Below are positions 35,278 to 43,171 of a stretch of 64,000 nucleotides of DNA, piece by piece. Source of the stretch: Terrisporobacter petrolearius (GTDB lineage Bacteria > Bacillota > Clostridia > Peptostreptococcales > Peptostreptococcaceae). The stretch spans positions 1 to 64,000 of the forward strand of contig NZ_JAHZMO010000009.1 in NCBI RefSeq assembly GCF_020748185.1, given 5' to 3'. Each line of letters begins with the position of its first letter. Position 1 is the stretch's first letter. The notes below the pieces were generated by a model. That model worked only from the letters and a program-made list of their open reading frames with translations. It had not been told where the DNA came from and made no database searches. The translations under genes were made by a program, and so were the position numbers.

Positions 35278-36654
35278 ATGGAAAACACAGTAAAAACTAA
35301 AAAGAAATACCCTTTTGGATTTTATGTATGTGCTTTATCTTTCACTCTTGAAAGAATGGCATTTTATTCATCAAAATGGCTATTAGCGGTATTTATAGTT
35401 GCTTCAGTAGCAAAAGGTGGTCTTGGGCTAAGTGATGTAGAAGGTGCAAAAATGACTGCAAACTTAGTTGCATTCACATATTTAACACCAATATTTGGTG
35501 GATGGATAGCAGATAGATGGCTAAGTCCTAGATTATGTGTTGTGTTAGGTGCAATATTGATGGGTCTTGGATATGTTTGTGGATGGCAGTCAGCTGTTCA
35601 ATCATCTCCTGCATTATTATGGGGAATGATAGCTCTTGTATCTGTAGGAACAGGTTTCTTTAAAGGAAATATTTCGGGAATAAATGGTAAATTATTTGAT
35701 GATCCAGATCAACTTGACTCTGCGTTCTCAATACAATATTCATTTGTTAATATAGGTTCTTTCATAGGAACAACTTTTGTTGCATTTATAGCTTTAGCAT
35801 ATGGATATGGATTTACTTTCTTAGTATGTGCTGGATTATTATTCTTAGATGCTCTATGGTTACTATTTGGTGGTAATGCTTCATGGGGTGAAATAGGTAA
35901 AAAACCTTTCAAAGCTGATGAAGTTAAAGAAAGTTCTGCTAAAAAAGCAGAAGATAATGCACCTCTTACTGTACTAGAAAAGAAAAGAATTGGAGCTATA
36001 GTTCTTGTAACTATATTCTCAATAGTATTCTGGATAGTTTGGTACTTAACTTATATGCCAGTATTATATCACTGGGGACCAGATGTTGAAACAGCTAATA
36101 AAGCTAACTGGGTAATTGGAAACTTTACTGTTCCTTCTGCTTGGTTTGATTCATTAAATGCATTTTGCTGTATAGCTCTTGGACCAGTTCTTGCAGCTTA
36201 TTGGACTAAACGTGCTAATTCACCAAAAGGTGACTTAAGTATGTTCAAGAAAACTGCTTTAGGTATGTTACTTCTTGGTGCTGCATTTGGTGTTATGGCT
36301 CTTGCTGAAGTAGTTAGAGGAGATGGACAAGCTAGCTTAATATGGATAGTAATGGTAGGTGTGTTAATGTCAGTTGGTGAAATGGTATTCTCACCACTTG
36401 GAAACTCATTTATATCTAAATTCTCTCCAGCAAAAGTTTTAGGACTTATGATGGGTGTTTGGCCATTTGCAATATTCATAGCTGGTAAATCTTATGCATA
36501 CTTATATGAATTCTTAGGAAAATTCTCATTTGCTCCAGCTTATGCTGTAGTTGGTGGAATAGTTATAGCTTGTGGTGTAGTTCTTTGGTCAATGGATAAT
36601 AAGTTAAAAACTCTTGTTCAAGATGAAGACGAAGAAGAAGCTTTAAACGCATAA
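35278..36654 (+). CDS. POT/PTR family peptide:H+ symporter
   Basis: The 458-residue protein has about 14 hydrophobic segments and POT signatures, including FGGWIADRWLSPR after TM2, GTGFFKGNISGINGKLFDD (the PTR2 motif) and QYSFVNIGSFIG. It would import di- and tripeptides with protons. One oddity: the TM1 proton-coupling motif ExxER is reduced to FTLER, with phenylalanine at the first glutamate. Codon use is slightly more GC-rich and regular than that of its neighbours, as for highly expressed genes. GGAGG precedes ATG. Confidence 0.88.
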   Translation: MENTVKTKKKYPFGFYVCALSFTLERMAFYSSKWLLAVFIVASVAKGGLGLSDVEGAKMTANLVAFTYLTPIFGGWIADRWLSPRLCVVLGAILMGLGYVCGWQSAVQSSPALLWGMIALVSVGTGFFKGNISGINGKLFDDPDQLDSAFSIQYSFVNIGSFIGTTFVAFIALAYGYGFTFLVCAGLLFLDALWLLFGGNASWGEIGKKPFKADEVKESSAKKAEDNAPLTVLEKKRIGAIVLVTIFSIVFWIVWYLTYMPVLYHWGPDVETANKANWVIGNFTVPSAWFDSLNAFCCIALGPVLAAYWTKRANSPKGDLSMFKKTALGMLLLGAAFGVMALAEVVRGDGQASLIWIVMVGVLMSVGEMVFSPLGNSFISKFSPAKVLGLMMGVWPFAIFIAGKSYAYLYEFLGKFSFAPAYAVVGGIVIACGVVLWSMDNKLKTLVQDEDEEEALNA

Positions 36655-36680
36655 TAAGTAAATATATACTTTTATATAAA

Positions 36681-36712
36681 GTAGCCTCAACATATGTTGA
36701 GGCTATTTTTTA
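36681..36712 (+). terminator. Intrinsic terminator after the POT gene
   Basis: A perfect palindromic stem (TAGCCTCAACATATGTTGAGGCTA) followed by T6. Confidence 0.85.
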
Positions 36713-36790
36713 GTGGCAAAGAACATTTCCATATGAATATTATTTAATGTAGAAAAATGCCTGTTTTCTATATTAAATAATATTGGGGTG

Positions 36791-36966
36791 GCGAAAATAT
36801 TGGAAAACTTAGAAAATATAATCGTAAAACAAATTCCAGTTATTAATGATAAATGCACCCTTTATGTGAAACAAGCATGGCAACGCCTCATGCAACAGGA
36901 TCTTTAGCTCTTTTAATCAAGAAACAATATAGATTTACAGCAAATGGAAATGATATAATTATATAA
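36791..36966 (+). pseudogene. Remnant of a subtilisin-like (S8) serine protease
   Basis: From ATG 36853 the frame reads ETSMATPHATGSLALLIKK, which is the catalytic-serine block of S8 proteases (normally GTSMATPHxTG). Just upstream, in another frame, VAKILENLENIIVKQIPVI could be the start of the same gene (from GTG about 36791). The body of the protease, around 400 residues or more, is missing, so this is a deletion remnant. It lies in the gap between the POT and ABC genes. Confidence 0.55.
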
Positions 36967-37005
36967 AAAGTAATTATTAAGGGGAAGAAGAAAAGGGGTT
37001 TATTA

Positions 37006-37794
37006 ATGATTGATGTAGAAAATTTGAGCAAATCCTTTACTAGACAAGTAAAAGATAAAAGTAATAAGAAAAAGTTTAAAACAAAAAAAGAAGAGTTTTT
37101 AGCAGTAAATAATTTATCTTTTAAAATAGGAAAAGGAGAAATTATTGGAATATTAGGACCAAATGGAGCAGGAAAAACTACGCTACTTAGAATGCTTGGA
37201 GGGATTTTAACTCCAACTTCTGGACAAATTAAAATAGGAAACTACAACTACGAGGAAGATAAAAATGCAGCTAAAAAAGAAATAGGATATCTCTCAGGCA
37301 ATACAAAGCTATATAATAGACTTTCTCCTAGAGAACTTTTAACTACATTTGGAAGTCTATATGATATGTCAAAAGAAGAAATAGAAAAATCTATAAATAG
37401 TATAATAGAAATTATGGATATGGAAAGCTTTATTGATAATAGAATAGAAAATTTATCTACAGGACAAACACAAAGAACCTCTATTGCAAGATGTCTTATA
37501 CATAATCCGAACATATACATATTTGATGAGCCCACATTAGGCTTAGATGTAATTAGTAGTAAATCTATTATAGATTTTATGAAAAGAGAAAAAAATAGAG
37601 GGAAGACTGTATTATATTCAACTCACTACATGGAGGAAGCAGAAATTCTATGTGACAAAATTTATATGATACATAAAGGTGAATTTATAGCTGAAGGCAG
37701 TTGTGAAGAACTTAAGTCTAAGTATAATACAAGTAGTCTTAGAGACATATTTATAAACTTAGCAAGTGAAAGGGGGGGCTTAAATGAGGAGTAA
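37006..37794 (+). CDS. NatA-like ABC transporter ATPase
   Basis: The 262-residue ATPase carries Walker A GPNGAGKT (about residue 52), signature LSTGQTQR, Walker B IYIFDEPTLGLD and the switch histidine in LYSTHYMEEAE. The basic insertion near residues 12-30 and the overall form fit NatA of Na+/drug ABC-2 exporters. It overlaps the next gene by 11 bp, forming a two-gene transporter with it. Confidence 0.88.
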   Translation: MIDVENLSKSFTRQVKDKSNKKKFKTKKEEFLAVNNLSFKIGKGEIIGILGPNGAGKTTLLRMLGGILTPTSGQIKIGNYNYEEDKNAAKKEIGYLSGNTKLYNRLSPRELLTTFGSLYDMSKEEIEKSINSIIEIMDMESFIDNRIENLSTGQTQRTSIARCLIHNPNIYIFDEPTLGLDVISSKSIIDFMKREKNRGKTVLYSTHYMEEAEILCDKIYMIHKGEFIAEGSCEELKSKYNTSSLRDIFINLASERGGLNEE

Positions 37795-39820
37795 AATGGT
37801 AAAAGCCATTTTTAAGAAAGAGATGATAGATATTCTCAGAGATAAGAAAACTTTATTTATGGGAATTATACTTCCTTTAATTTTATATCCTGTTCTCATG
37901 TTAATAATGTCTCAAGTTATGACCATGTCTATGAATAGTATAAAAAACGAAGATATTAATATAGCTTTTGAAAAAAAACCAAACAAAGAGCTTATATCTA
38001 TAATTGAAAACTTTAGAGATGAAAGTAGTGGACATATTAATATAGTAAATACTAATAATTATAAAAAAGATTTGGAAAAAGGATCTATTGATGCATACAT
38101 AAGTGTAAAAGGTGAAAACAAAATAGAAAACTATAAGATATATATAAATTCATCAAAAGACAATTCATTAAATATAAATAGTAAATTAGAAGGTGTTTTT
38201 TCATCATACAAAGATAGTAAAGTTAAAAATAAAATAAAGCAGTCCAACTTAGATGTGAAAGAAACCCTTGAACCAGTAGCATATGAAACTGTTGATGTTG
38301 CTAAAAATGAAGAGTTGGCAGGGTTTGTTCTTGGTCAAATACTTCCATTTATTTTGATTATGGGAGTGCTTCTTGGGGCTATTTATCCAGCAATTGATTC
38401 TATGGCAGGAGAAAAAGAAAGAGGCACACTAGAAACTTTATTTACCTTGCCTATTACTAACCTAGAACTTGTTATGGGTAAATATATGGCAGTATCTATT
38501 TGTGCAATTGTAACGGCAATTTTAAATGTTGTATCTATTTTAATGACATTAATGTATATTTTAGCAACTGGAAATATGACAGGGCAGATGTTTTCTCATA
38601 GTTTGAGCATTTCAGCCTTGGCAGCACCATTATTTATAGCAATAATTTGTGTTTGTTTATTTGCCATGGTAGTGTCAGCCGTAAGCATGTGCGTTTGCTC
38701 ATTGGCAAAAAGCTTCAAAGATGCACAAAACTATATTACACCAATTATGTTTTTGGTGCTTATACCTTCTTATGCATCTATGATACCAAACCTGAACTTA
38801 GATAGAATTACTGCTGTAATACCTGTTGTAAACATATCCTTATTAATAAAGAGTGTACTTACTTTTAAGTCTAGCTTAGGATTAATAGCATTAGTATTTA
38901 TATCAAACTTTGCCTTTGTAATTTTAGCAGTTATCTTACTGTCAAAAATGTTTAATTCTGAAGACATATTGTTTGGAAGTGGGAAGAGTTTTTCCTTCTT
39001 AGAAAAAAGAAGTAATATACAAAAGCACACTATGCCAGGTGTAAGTGATGGAGTTGTTTTATATGCTGTTGGATTGGTGCTTTTAATTTATGTAGGAAGT
39101 TATGTTCAGTTGAAATTTAAAATGACTGGTATTGCTTTGACCCAAATTATAATCTTAGCCTTGCCCCTTTTATTTGCTTACTATATAAAAAGTGATTTCA
39201 AAAAGGTATTTTCATTAAAATTACCTAAGTTTAAACATTTAGTTGGAGCATTTAGTCTTTGGATTGGAACCTATCTAATTGTATTTGTAATAACTAATAT
39301 AACTTTATACTATTTTCCACAAAACCAAGAGATTATAGACGGATTAAATAATGCCTTATTTATGAAAGATAACTTGTTTTTAAATCTATGCTTGGTGGCA
39401 GTAATGCCAGCAATTTGTGAAGAGTTATTTTTTAGAGGTTTCATACTAACATCTTTTAAACACAATAAAAAATCCTACAGAGGAGCTGTGATTGCCTCTG
39501 GAATATTATTTGGCATTATGCATATGGATTTTATCAGAATTATACCTACATCAATTCTAGGCATATCTTTTGCATATGCAGTATGTAAAACTAATTCTAT
39601 TGGCGTAAGTATGTTTATGCATTTTATAAATAACGGATTAGCAGTTGTTGTAAGTTATATTTCTTCCAATGTTCTTAAAAATGTTGAAATGAATACTGTT
39701 AATTACCTGCCATTTAATCAATTACTTGTTTTTATATCATTAGGCATTTTATTTATAGGTATTGCTGTTTTATTATTTAAAGGAAATAAAACTTTAGAGA
39801 AAAATAATATAATTGAATAG
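37784..39820 (+). CDS. NatB-like ABC permease fused to a CPBP protease domain
   Basis: The 678-residue fusion has an ABC-2 permease of the NatB type (about residues 1-400) with a first span, a large extracellular loop (about 45-180) and then five spans including KERGTLETLFTLPI. A C-terminal CPBP domain (about 415-665) has EELFFRG near residue 546, a histidine in GIMHMD and HFINNG near the end. The fusion occurs in other clostridia and suggests that protease-type cleavage or binding is tied to export. Substrate unknown. Translation is coupled to natA. Confidence 0.87.
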   Translation: MRSKMVKAIFKKEMIDILRDKKTLFMGIILPLILYPVLMLIMSQVMTMSMNSIKNEDINIAFEKKPNKELISIIENFRDESSGHINIVNTNNYKKDLEKGSIDAYISVKGENKIENYKIYINSSKDNSLNINSKLEGVFSSYKDSKVKNKIKQSNLDVKETLEPVAYETVDVAKNEELAGFVLGQILPFILIMGVLLGAIYPAIDSMAGEKERGTLETLFTLPITNLELVMGKYMAVSICAIVTAILNVVSILMTLMYILATGNMTGQMFSHSLSISALAAPLFIAIICVCLFAMVVSAVSMCVCSLAKSFKDAQNYITPIMFLVLIPSYASMIPNLNLDRITAVIPVVNISLLIKSVLTFKSSLGLIALVFISNFAFVILAVILLSKMFNSEDILFGSGKSFSFLEKRSNIQKHTMPGVSDGVVLYAVGLVLLIYVGSYVQLKFKMTGIALTQIIILALPLLFAYYIKSDFKKVFSLKLPKFKHLVGAFSLWIGTYLIVFVITNITLYYFPQNQEIIDGLNNALFMKDNLFLNLCLVAVMPAICEELFFRGFILTSFKHNKKSYRGAVIASGILFGIMHMDFIRIIPTSILGISFAYAVCKTNSIGVSMFMHFINNGLAVVVSYISSNVLKNVEMNTVNYLPFNQLLVFISLGILFIGIAVLLFKGNKTLEKNNIIE

Positions 39821-39830
39821 AAAAATATAT

Positions 39831-39862
39831 AATAAGATTGTTCATGGAGCAATCTTATTTTT
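39831..39862 (+). terminator. Intrinsic terminator
   Basis: AATAAGATTG (39831-39840) pairs with CAATCTTATT (39850-39859), then T5 shared with the repeat remnant. Confidence 0.75.
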
Positions 39863-39906
39863 ACATTAGGGCCAACCCAGTGGCTTAAGAGACGGGAATT
39901 TTTTAT
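39858..39906. repeat. Internally deleted remnant of the interspersed repeat
   Basis: It keeps the left end (TTTTTACATTAGG) joined directly to the right end (CAGTGGCTTAAG..CGGGAATTTTTTA) of the 190-bp repeat, with about 150 bp missing. It again directly follows a terminator. Confidence 0.7.
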
Positions 39907-39962
39907 GAATTGAGATATAAGGTAATGATATAATATAGAAAATGATAAAAGGAGAGAATAAA

Positions 39963-40433
39963 TTGTTGAGTATTGAAGAAGTAGAATTTGATTTGAATAG
40001 ATGTGAAGAAGTATTAAAAAATAATGATTATATGGAGGTAGTAATAGCTATAGAAGAGCTACAAGATAAATATAGAAACAAGATTAATAATATAAGTGAA
40101 AATGAGAATAATGTTGTTTGGAATTATAGCAAAAAGGATTTAGAGAAAATAAAAACATATTTATTTGATTATAAAAAAGAAATGATTAAAGAAGAAAAAT
40201 TAAAAAATATTGAAGAGAAATTGAAAGATTTTAAACTATTTATTAAAGACAATAATGTAGAATATGAAAATGATTTAAAAGAAATAGTTAGTTTAATTGA
40301 AGAGATAAATAATAAAGATATAAGTTTGGATGAAAAGTATGAAAAGTTAAAAGTTTGTTTTAACTTATTGGAAAAAATGGATAGAAAAACTAGTATGCAT
40401 ATTTTAGAATTAATAGCTTTATCAATAAAATAA
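39963..40433 (+). CDS. Coiled-coil protein of unknown function
   Basis: About 156 residues, very rich in K, E, N and I, predicted to be almost wholly helical with heptad-like spacing. No signal peptide or membrane span. The ribosome site AAAGGAGAG (39948-39956) favours a TTG start at 39963 or 39966; an upstream in-frame ATG at 39942 would place the ribosome site inside the gene. I recognise no family. It stands alone, with a TATAAT at about 39931-39936. Confidence 0.55.
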   Translation: MLSIEEVEFDLNRCEEVLKNNDYMEVVIAIEELQDKYRNKINNISENENNVVWNYSKKDLEKIKTYLFDYKKEMIKEEKLKNIEEKLKDFKLFIKDNNVEYENDLKEIVSLIEEINNKDISLDEKYEKLKVCFNLLEKMDRKTSMHILELIALSIK

Positions 40434-40548
40434 GTTATTAACTAATTTAAACTTAGGTTTTTGAAATTATTGTTATTATATAATTATTGACTATGATTTA
40501 TGGATATTAATTTGGTCACAAGTATAAAAAATTCTTGAGTTAAAGTAT

Positions 40549-40594
40549 AAAAAGAAACCCTTCTATAAAAATTTATAGTAAGGCTTTCTTTTTT
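40549..40594. terminator. Terminator between the coiled-coil gene and glnN
   Basis: A long imperfect hairpin AAAGAAA..CCTT..TATAAA / TTTATAG..AAGG..TTTCTTTTTT with A and T runs on its two sides, so it can work in both directions. Confidence 0.7.
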
Positions 40595-40605
40595 ATACAT
40601 TTCAA

Positions 40606-42696
40606 TTATATACTAAACAATAAATCTGCATAAGTAGGGAATGGCCAAAATTCATTGCCAACTATTGTTTCTAACTCATCTGCAATAGCACGAAGTTCTT
40701 GCATTTGTACTTTAATATTATCTCTATAAAATTCAGCATTTTCTTTAGGATTAGTGAAATTTTTACTCTCTAATAATGAATTGTTCAGCTTTTCGATTTT
40801 AATGTCTAAACAAGAATTTAAAGAAGAAAGTTTTTTTACTAAAGAAATTTCTAAATTACAATCAATATCACAGCTTAATGATTTCTTATTTAAAGCAGTA
40901 TCGGTTAAGGATTTTGAATAAGCACATACTGATGGTATTATATCTTTTTTAGCCATATCTATCATTGTTAAAGCTTCAATATTTAAAGTCTTAGAATATT
41001 CTTCTAGTAAGATATCGCATCTTGATTGAAGTTCTTCTTTCGTATAAACATTAAATTTTTCGAATAAATTAACATTTTTCTCGTCCACATAATGAGGAAG
41101 AGCATCAACAGCAGTCTCGAAATTAGAAAGACCTCTTCTTTCAGCCTCAATAACCCACTCTTGTGCATAGTTATTTCCATTAAATATTATTCTTGAATGT
41201 TTTTTCATTGTATCTTTAATTATATCAAAGATGGTATCCTCTGTATTTGTGCTTTTTTCTAATATATCTGCATACTCACATAAACTATTTGCTACAATTG
41301 TATTTAAAATAGTATTAGGACATGCAATATTACAAGTAGAACCAAGCATTCTAAATTCAAATTTGTTTCCTGTAAAAGCTAAAGGTGAAGTACGGTTTCT
41401 ATCTGTAGTATCCTTCATAAAAGATGGAAGAACATCAACATCTATATCCATTGTGTTTAGAAAAATTTCGCTATAAGGCAAATCATTTTCAATACATTTT
41501 AGTATTTTCTTTAAGTCTGAACCTACAAACATGGAAATTATAGCTGGAGGAGCTTCGTTGCCACCTAATCTATGATCATTTCCTGCACTTGCTACTGATA
41601 ATCGAAGTAGGTCTTGGTATTCATCTACTGCTTTAATAATTGCAGAGAAGAATAATAAGAAGGTTTTATTTTCATAAGGTTTTTTACCTGGTTCCAATAA
41701 ATTTTTCCCTTTGTTAGTAGAAAGTGACCAGTTGTTATGTTTTCCACTACCATTTACACCTGCAAAAGGCTTTTCATGTAATAAACAAACAAGACCATGT
41801 TTATCAGCAATTCTTTTCATTAAATCCATTGCAATTTGGTTGTGATCTGTTGCTACATTAGTAACTGTAAAAATAGGAGCTAATTCATGTTGAGATGGAG
41901 CCGCTTCATTATGCTTAGTTTTTGACAAAACACCAAGTTTCCAAAGTTCCATATCTAATTCTTTCATAAATTCTGCCACTCTAGGTTTTATTGAACCAAA
42001 GTAATGATCTTCCATTTCTTGACCTTTTGGTGGTTTTGCTCCAAATAAAGTTCTTTGGCAGAATTTTAAATCCATTCTTTTTTCAAATAGTTTTTTATCT
42101 ATTAAAAAATACTCTTGTTCTGCACCAACAGTAGTTACTACTCTAGTTACCTCATTGTAACCTAAAATGTTTAATAATCTTACTGCAGCCTTATCAATAG
42201 CTTCCATAGATTTTAATAAAGGTGTCTTTTTGTCTAAAGATTGACCAGAATAAGAACAAAAAGCAGTTGGTATACATAAGGTTGTATCTCTTATAAAAGC
42301 ATAAGATGTTGGATCCCACACAGTATATCCTCTTGCCTCAAAAGTACTTCTAAGTCCTCCAGATGGAAATGATGATCCATCAGGTTCTCCTTTTATTAAT
42401 TCTTTGCCAGAAAACTCCATTACAATATTATTGTCACCAGTAGGTGAGATAAAACTATCGTGTTTTTCGGCAGTGATTCCAGTCATTGGTTGGAACCAAT
42501 GAGTATAATGAGTTGCACCTTTTTCTATTGCCCAATCTTTCATAGTATTTGCAACTACATTTGCAATTTTAATATCAAGTGGTTTACCTTGGTGTATAGT
42601 ACTTTTTAAAACTAAATATATATCCCTTGGCAATCTTTCTTTCATTACATTGTCATTGAATACCAAACTCCCAAAAGTTTTAGATAATCTTTCCAT
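40606..42696 (-). CDS. glnN: Glutamine synthetase type III
   Basis: The 696-residue enzyme is the large GSIII form, not the ~450-residue GSI. Visible blocks are FGSLVFND at the N-terminus, the GATHYTHWFQPMTG region, GAEQEYFLID, the active-site GVNGSGKHNNWS, and GGNEAPPAI. It condenses glutamate and ammonia using ATP. The start is the ATG at 42694-42696 after GGGAGG; the frame is open further upstream into the leader, but that part contains no ribosome site. Its leader holds a terminator and a hairpin suited to an ANTAR antiterminator, whose gene is divergent. Confidence 0.95.
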   Translation of the reverse strand: MERLSKTFGSLVFNDNVMKERLPRDIYLVLKSTIHQGKPLDIKIANVVANTMKDWAIEKGATHYTHWFQPMTGITAEKHDSFISPTGDNNIVMEFSGKELIKGEPDGSSFPSGGLRSTFEARGYTVWDPTSYAFIRDTTLCIPTAFCSYSGQSLDKKTPLLKSMEAIDKAAVRLLNILGYNEVTRVVTTVGAEQEYFLIDKKLFEKRMDLKFCQRTLFGAKPPKGQEMEDHYFGSIKPRVAEFMKELDMELWKLGVLSKTKHNEAAPSQHELAPIFTVTNVATDHNQIAMDLMKRIADKHGLVCLLHEKPFAGVNGSGKHNNWSLSTNKGKNLLEPGKKPYENKTFLLFFSAIIKAVDEYQDLLRLSVASAGNDHRLGGNEAPPAIISMFVGSDLKKILKCIENDLPYSEIFLNTMDIDVDVLPSFMKDTTDRNRTSPLAFTGNKFEFRMLGSTCNIACPNTILNTIVANSLCEYADILEKSTNTEDTIFDIIKDTMKKHSRIIFNGNNYAQEWVIEAERRGLSNFETAVDALPHYVDEKNVNLFEKFNVYTKEELQSRCDILLEEYSKTLNIEALTMIDMAKKDIIPSVCAYSKSLTDTALNKKSLSCDIDCNLEISLVKKLSSLNSCLDIKIEKLNNSLLESKNFTNPKENAEFYRDNIKVQMQELRAIADELETIVGNEFWPFPTYADLLFSI

Positions 42697-42763
42697 AATA
42701 TATCCTCCCTTAATATTATCAGAATATTGAATTGAAACATAGGATTGTTTCAAAATAAAAAAA

Positions 42764-42793
42764 GGCGCAGTAGGTAAAAGTACCTACAGCGCC
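42764..42793 (-). terminator. Attenuator terminator in the glnN leader
   Basis: On the minus strand GGCGC-TGTAGGTA pairs with TACCTAC-TGCGCC (13 bp, one internal A/T mismatch-type step, CTTT loop), then seven T. It lies about 70 bp before the glnN start and after the promoter, so it must be read through for expression. Confidence 0.85.
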
Positions 42794-42801
42794 TTTGCTG
42801 T
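42786..42801 (-). promoter_or_regulatory. Candidate ANTAR-binding hexaloop hairpin
   Basis: On the minus strand ACAGC-AAAGGC-GCTGT is a 5-bp stem with a 6-nt loop having A at position 1 and G at position 4, the ANTAR target rule. Its 3' arm is part of the terminator's 5' arm, so the two structures exclude each other. Confidence 0.65.
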
Positions 42802-42819
42802 TAAATAATTATAAAATAT

Positions 42820-42848
42820 ATTGTATGCATATTTAAAAAAAATGTCAA
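42820..42848 (-). promoter_or_regulatory. glnN promoter
   Basis: Minus-strand TTGACA (42843-42848), exactly 17-bp spacer, TACAAT (42820-42825). The start would be near 42813, giving a short leader that contains the attenuator. Confidence 0.75.
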
Positions 42849-42914
42849 CTAAAAAATTTAAAAAAATTAAAAAAGAAAAATTTTTATGATAAGACAAAAT
42901 ATTCGAAAAAATAT

Positions 42915-42943
42915 TTGACATATATTCTAAGAAGATGTAGAAT
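42915..42943 (+). promoter_or_regulatory. Promoter of the ANTAR gene
   Basis: TTGACA (42915-42920), 17-bp spacer, TAGAAT (42938-42943), pointing away from glnN. The leader to the ANTAR start is about 220 nt. Confidence 0.7.
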
Positions 42944-43036
42944 TTTACTAAATATAATGAAAATTTATAAATTAGTACAAAAAATAACTTTGAATTTTAT
43001 GTGAAAGTAAGAGTATTTATAAAGGGATGTAAAGCA

Positions 43037-43074
43037 AGAGTACTTTCATTCTTTTGTGAGTAACTCTTTTTTTA
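43037..43074 (+). terminator. Leader terminator before the ANTAR gene
   Basis: AAGAGT-ACT (43037-43045) pairs with AGT-A-ACTCTT (43060-43069, one bulge), followed by seven T. It lies about 100 bp before the ANTAR start, so this gene may also be attenuated. Confidence 0.6.
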
Positions 43075-43171
43075 ATATGAAAAATGAAACAAAAGGTATT
43101 AAACTTGCATTTTACCCCAGTGTATTAGATAAGATTTTAATAGGTTATTTTTAATTTAAAGGGTGATTCTT

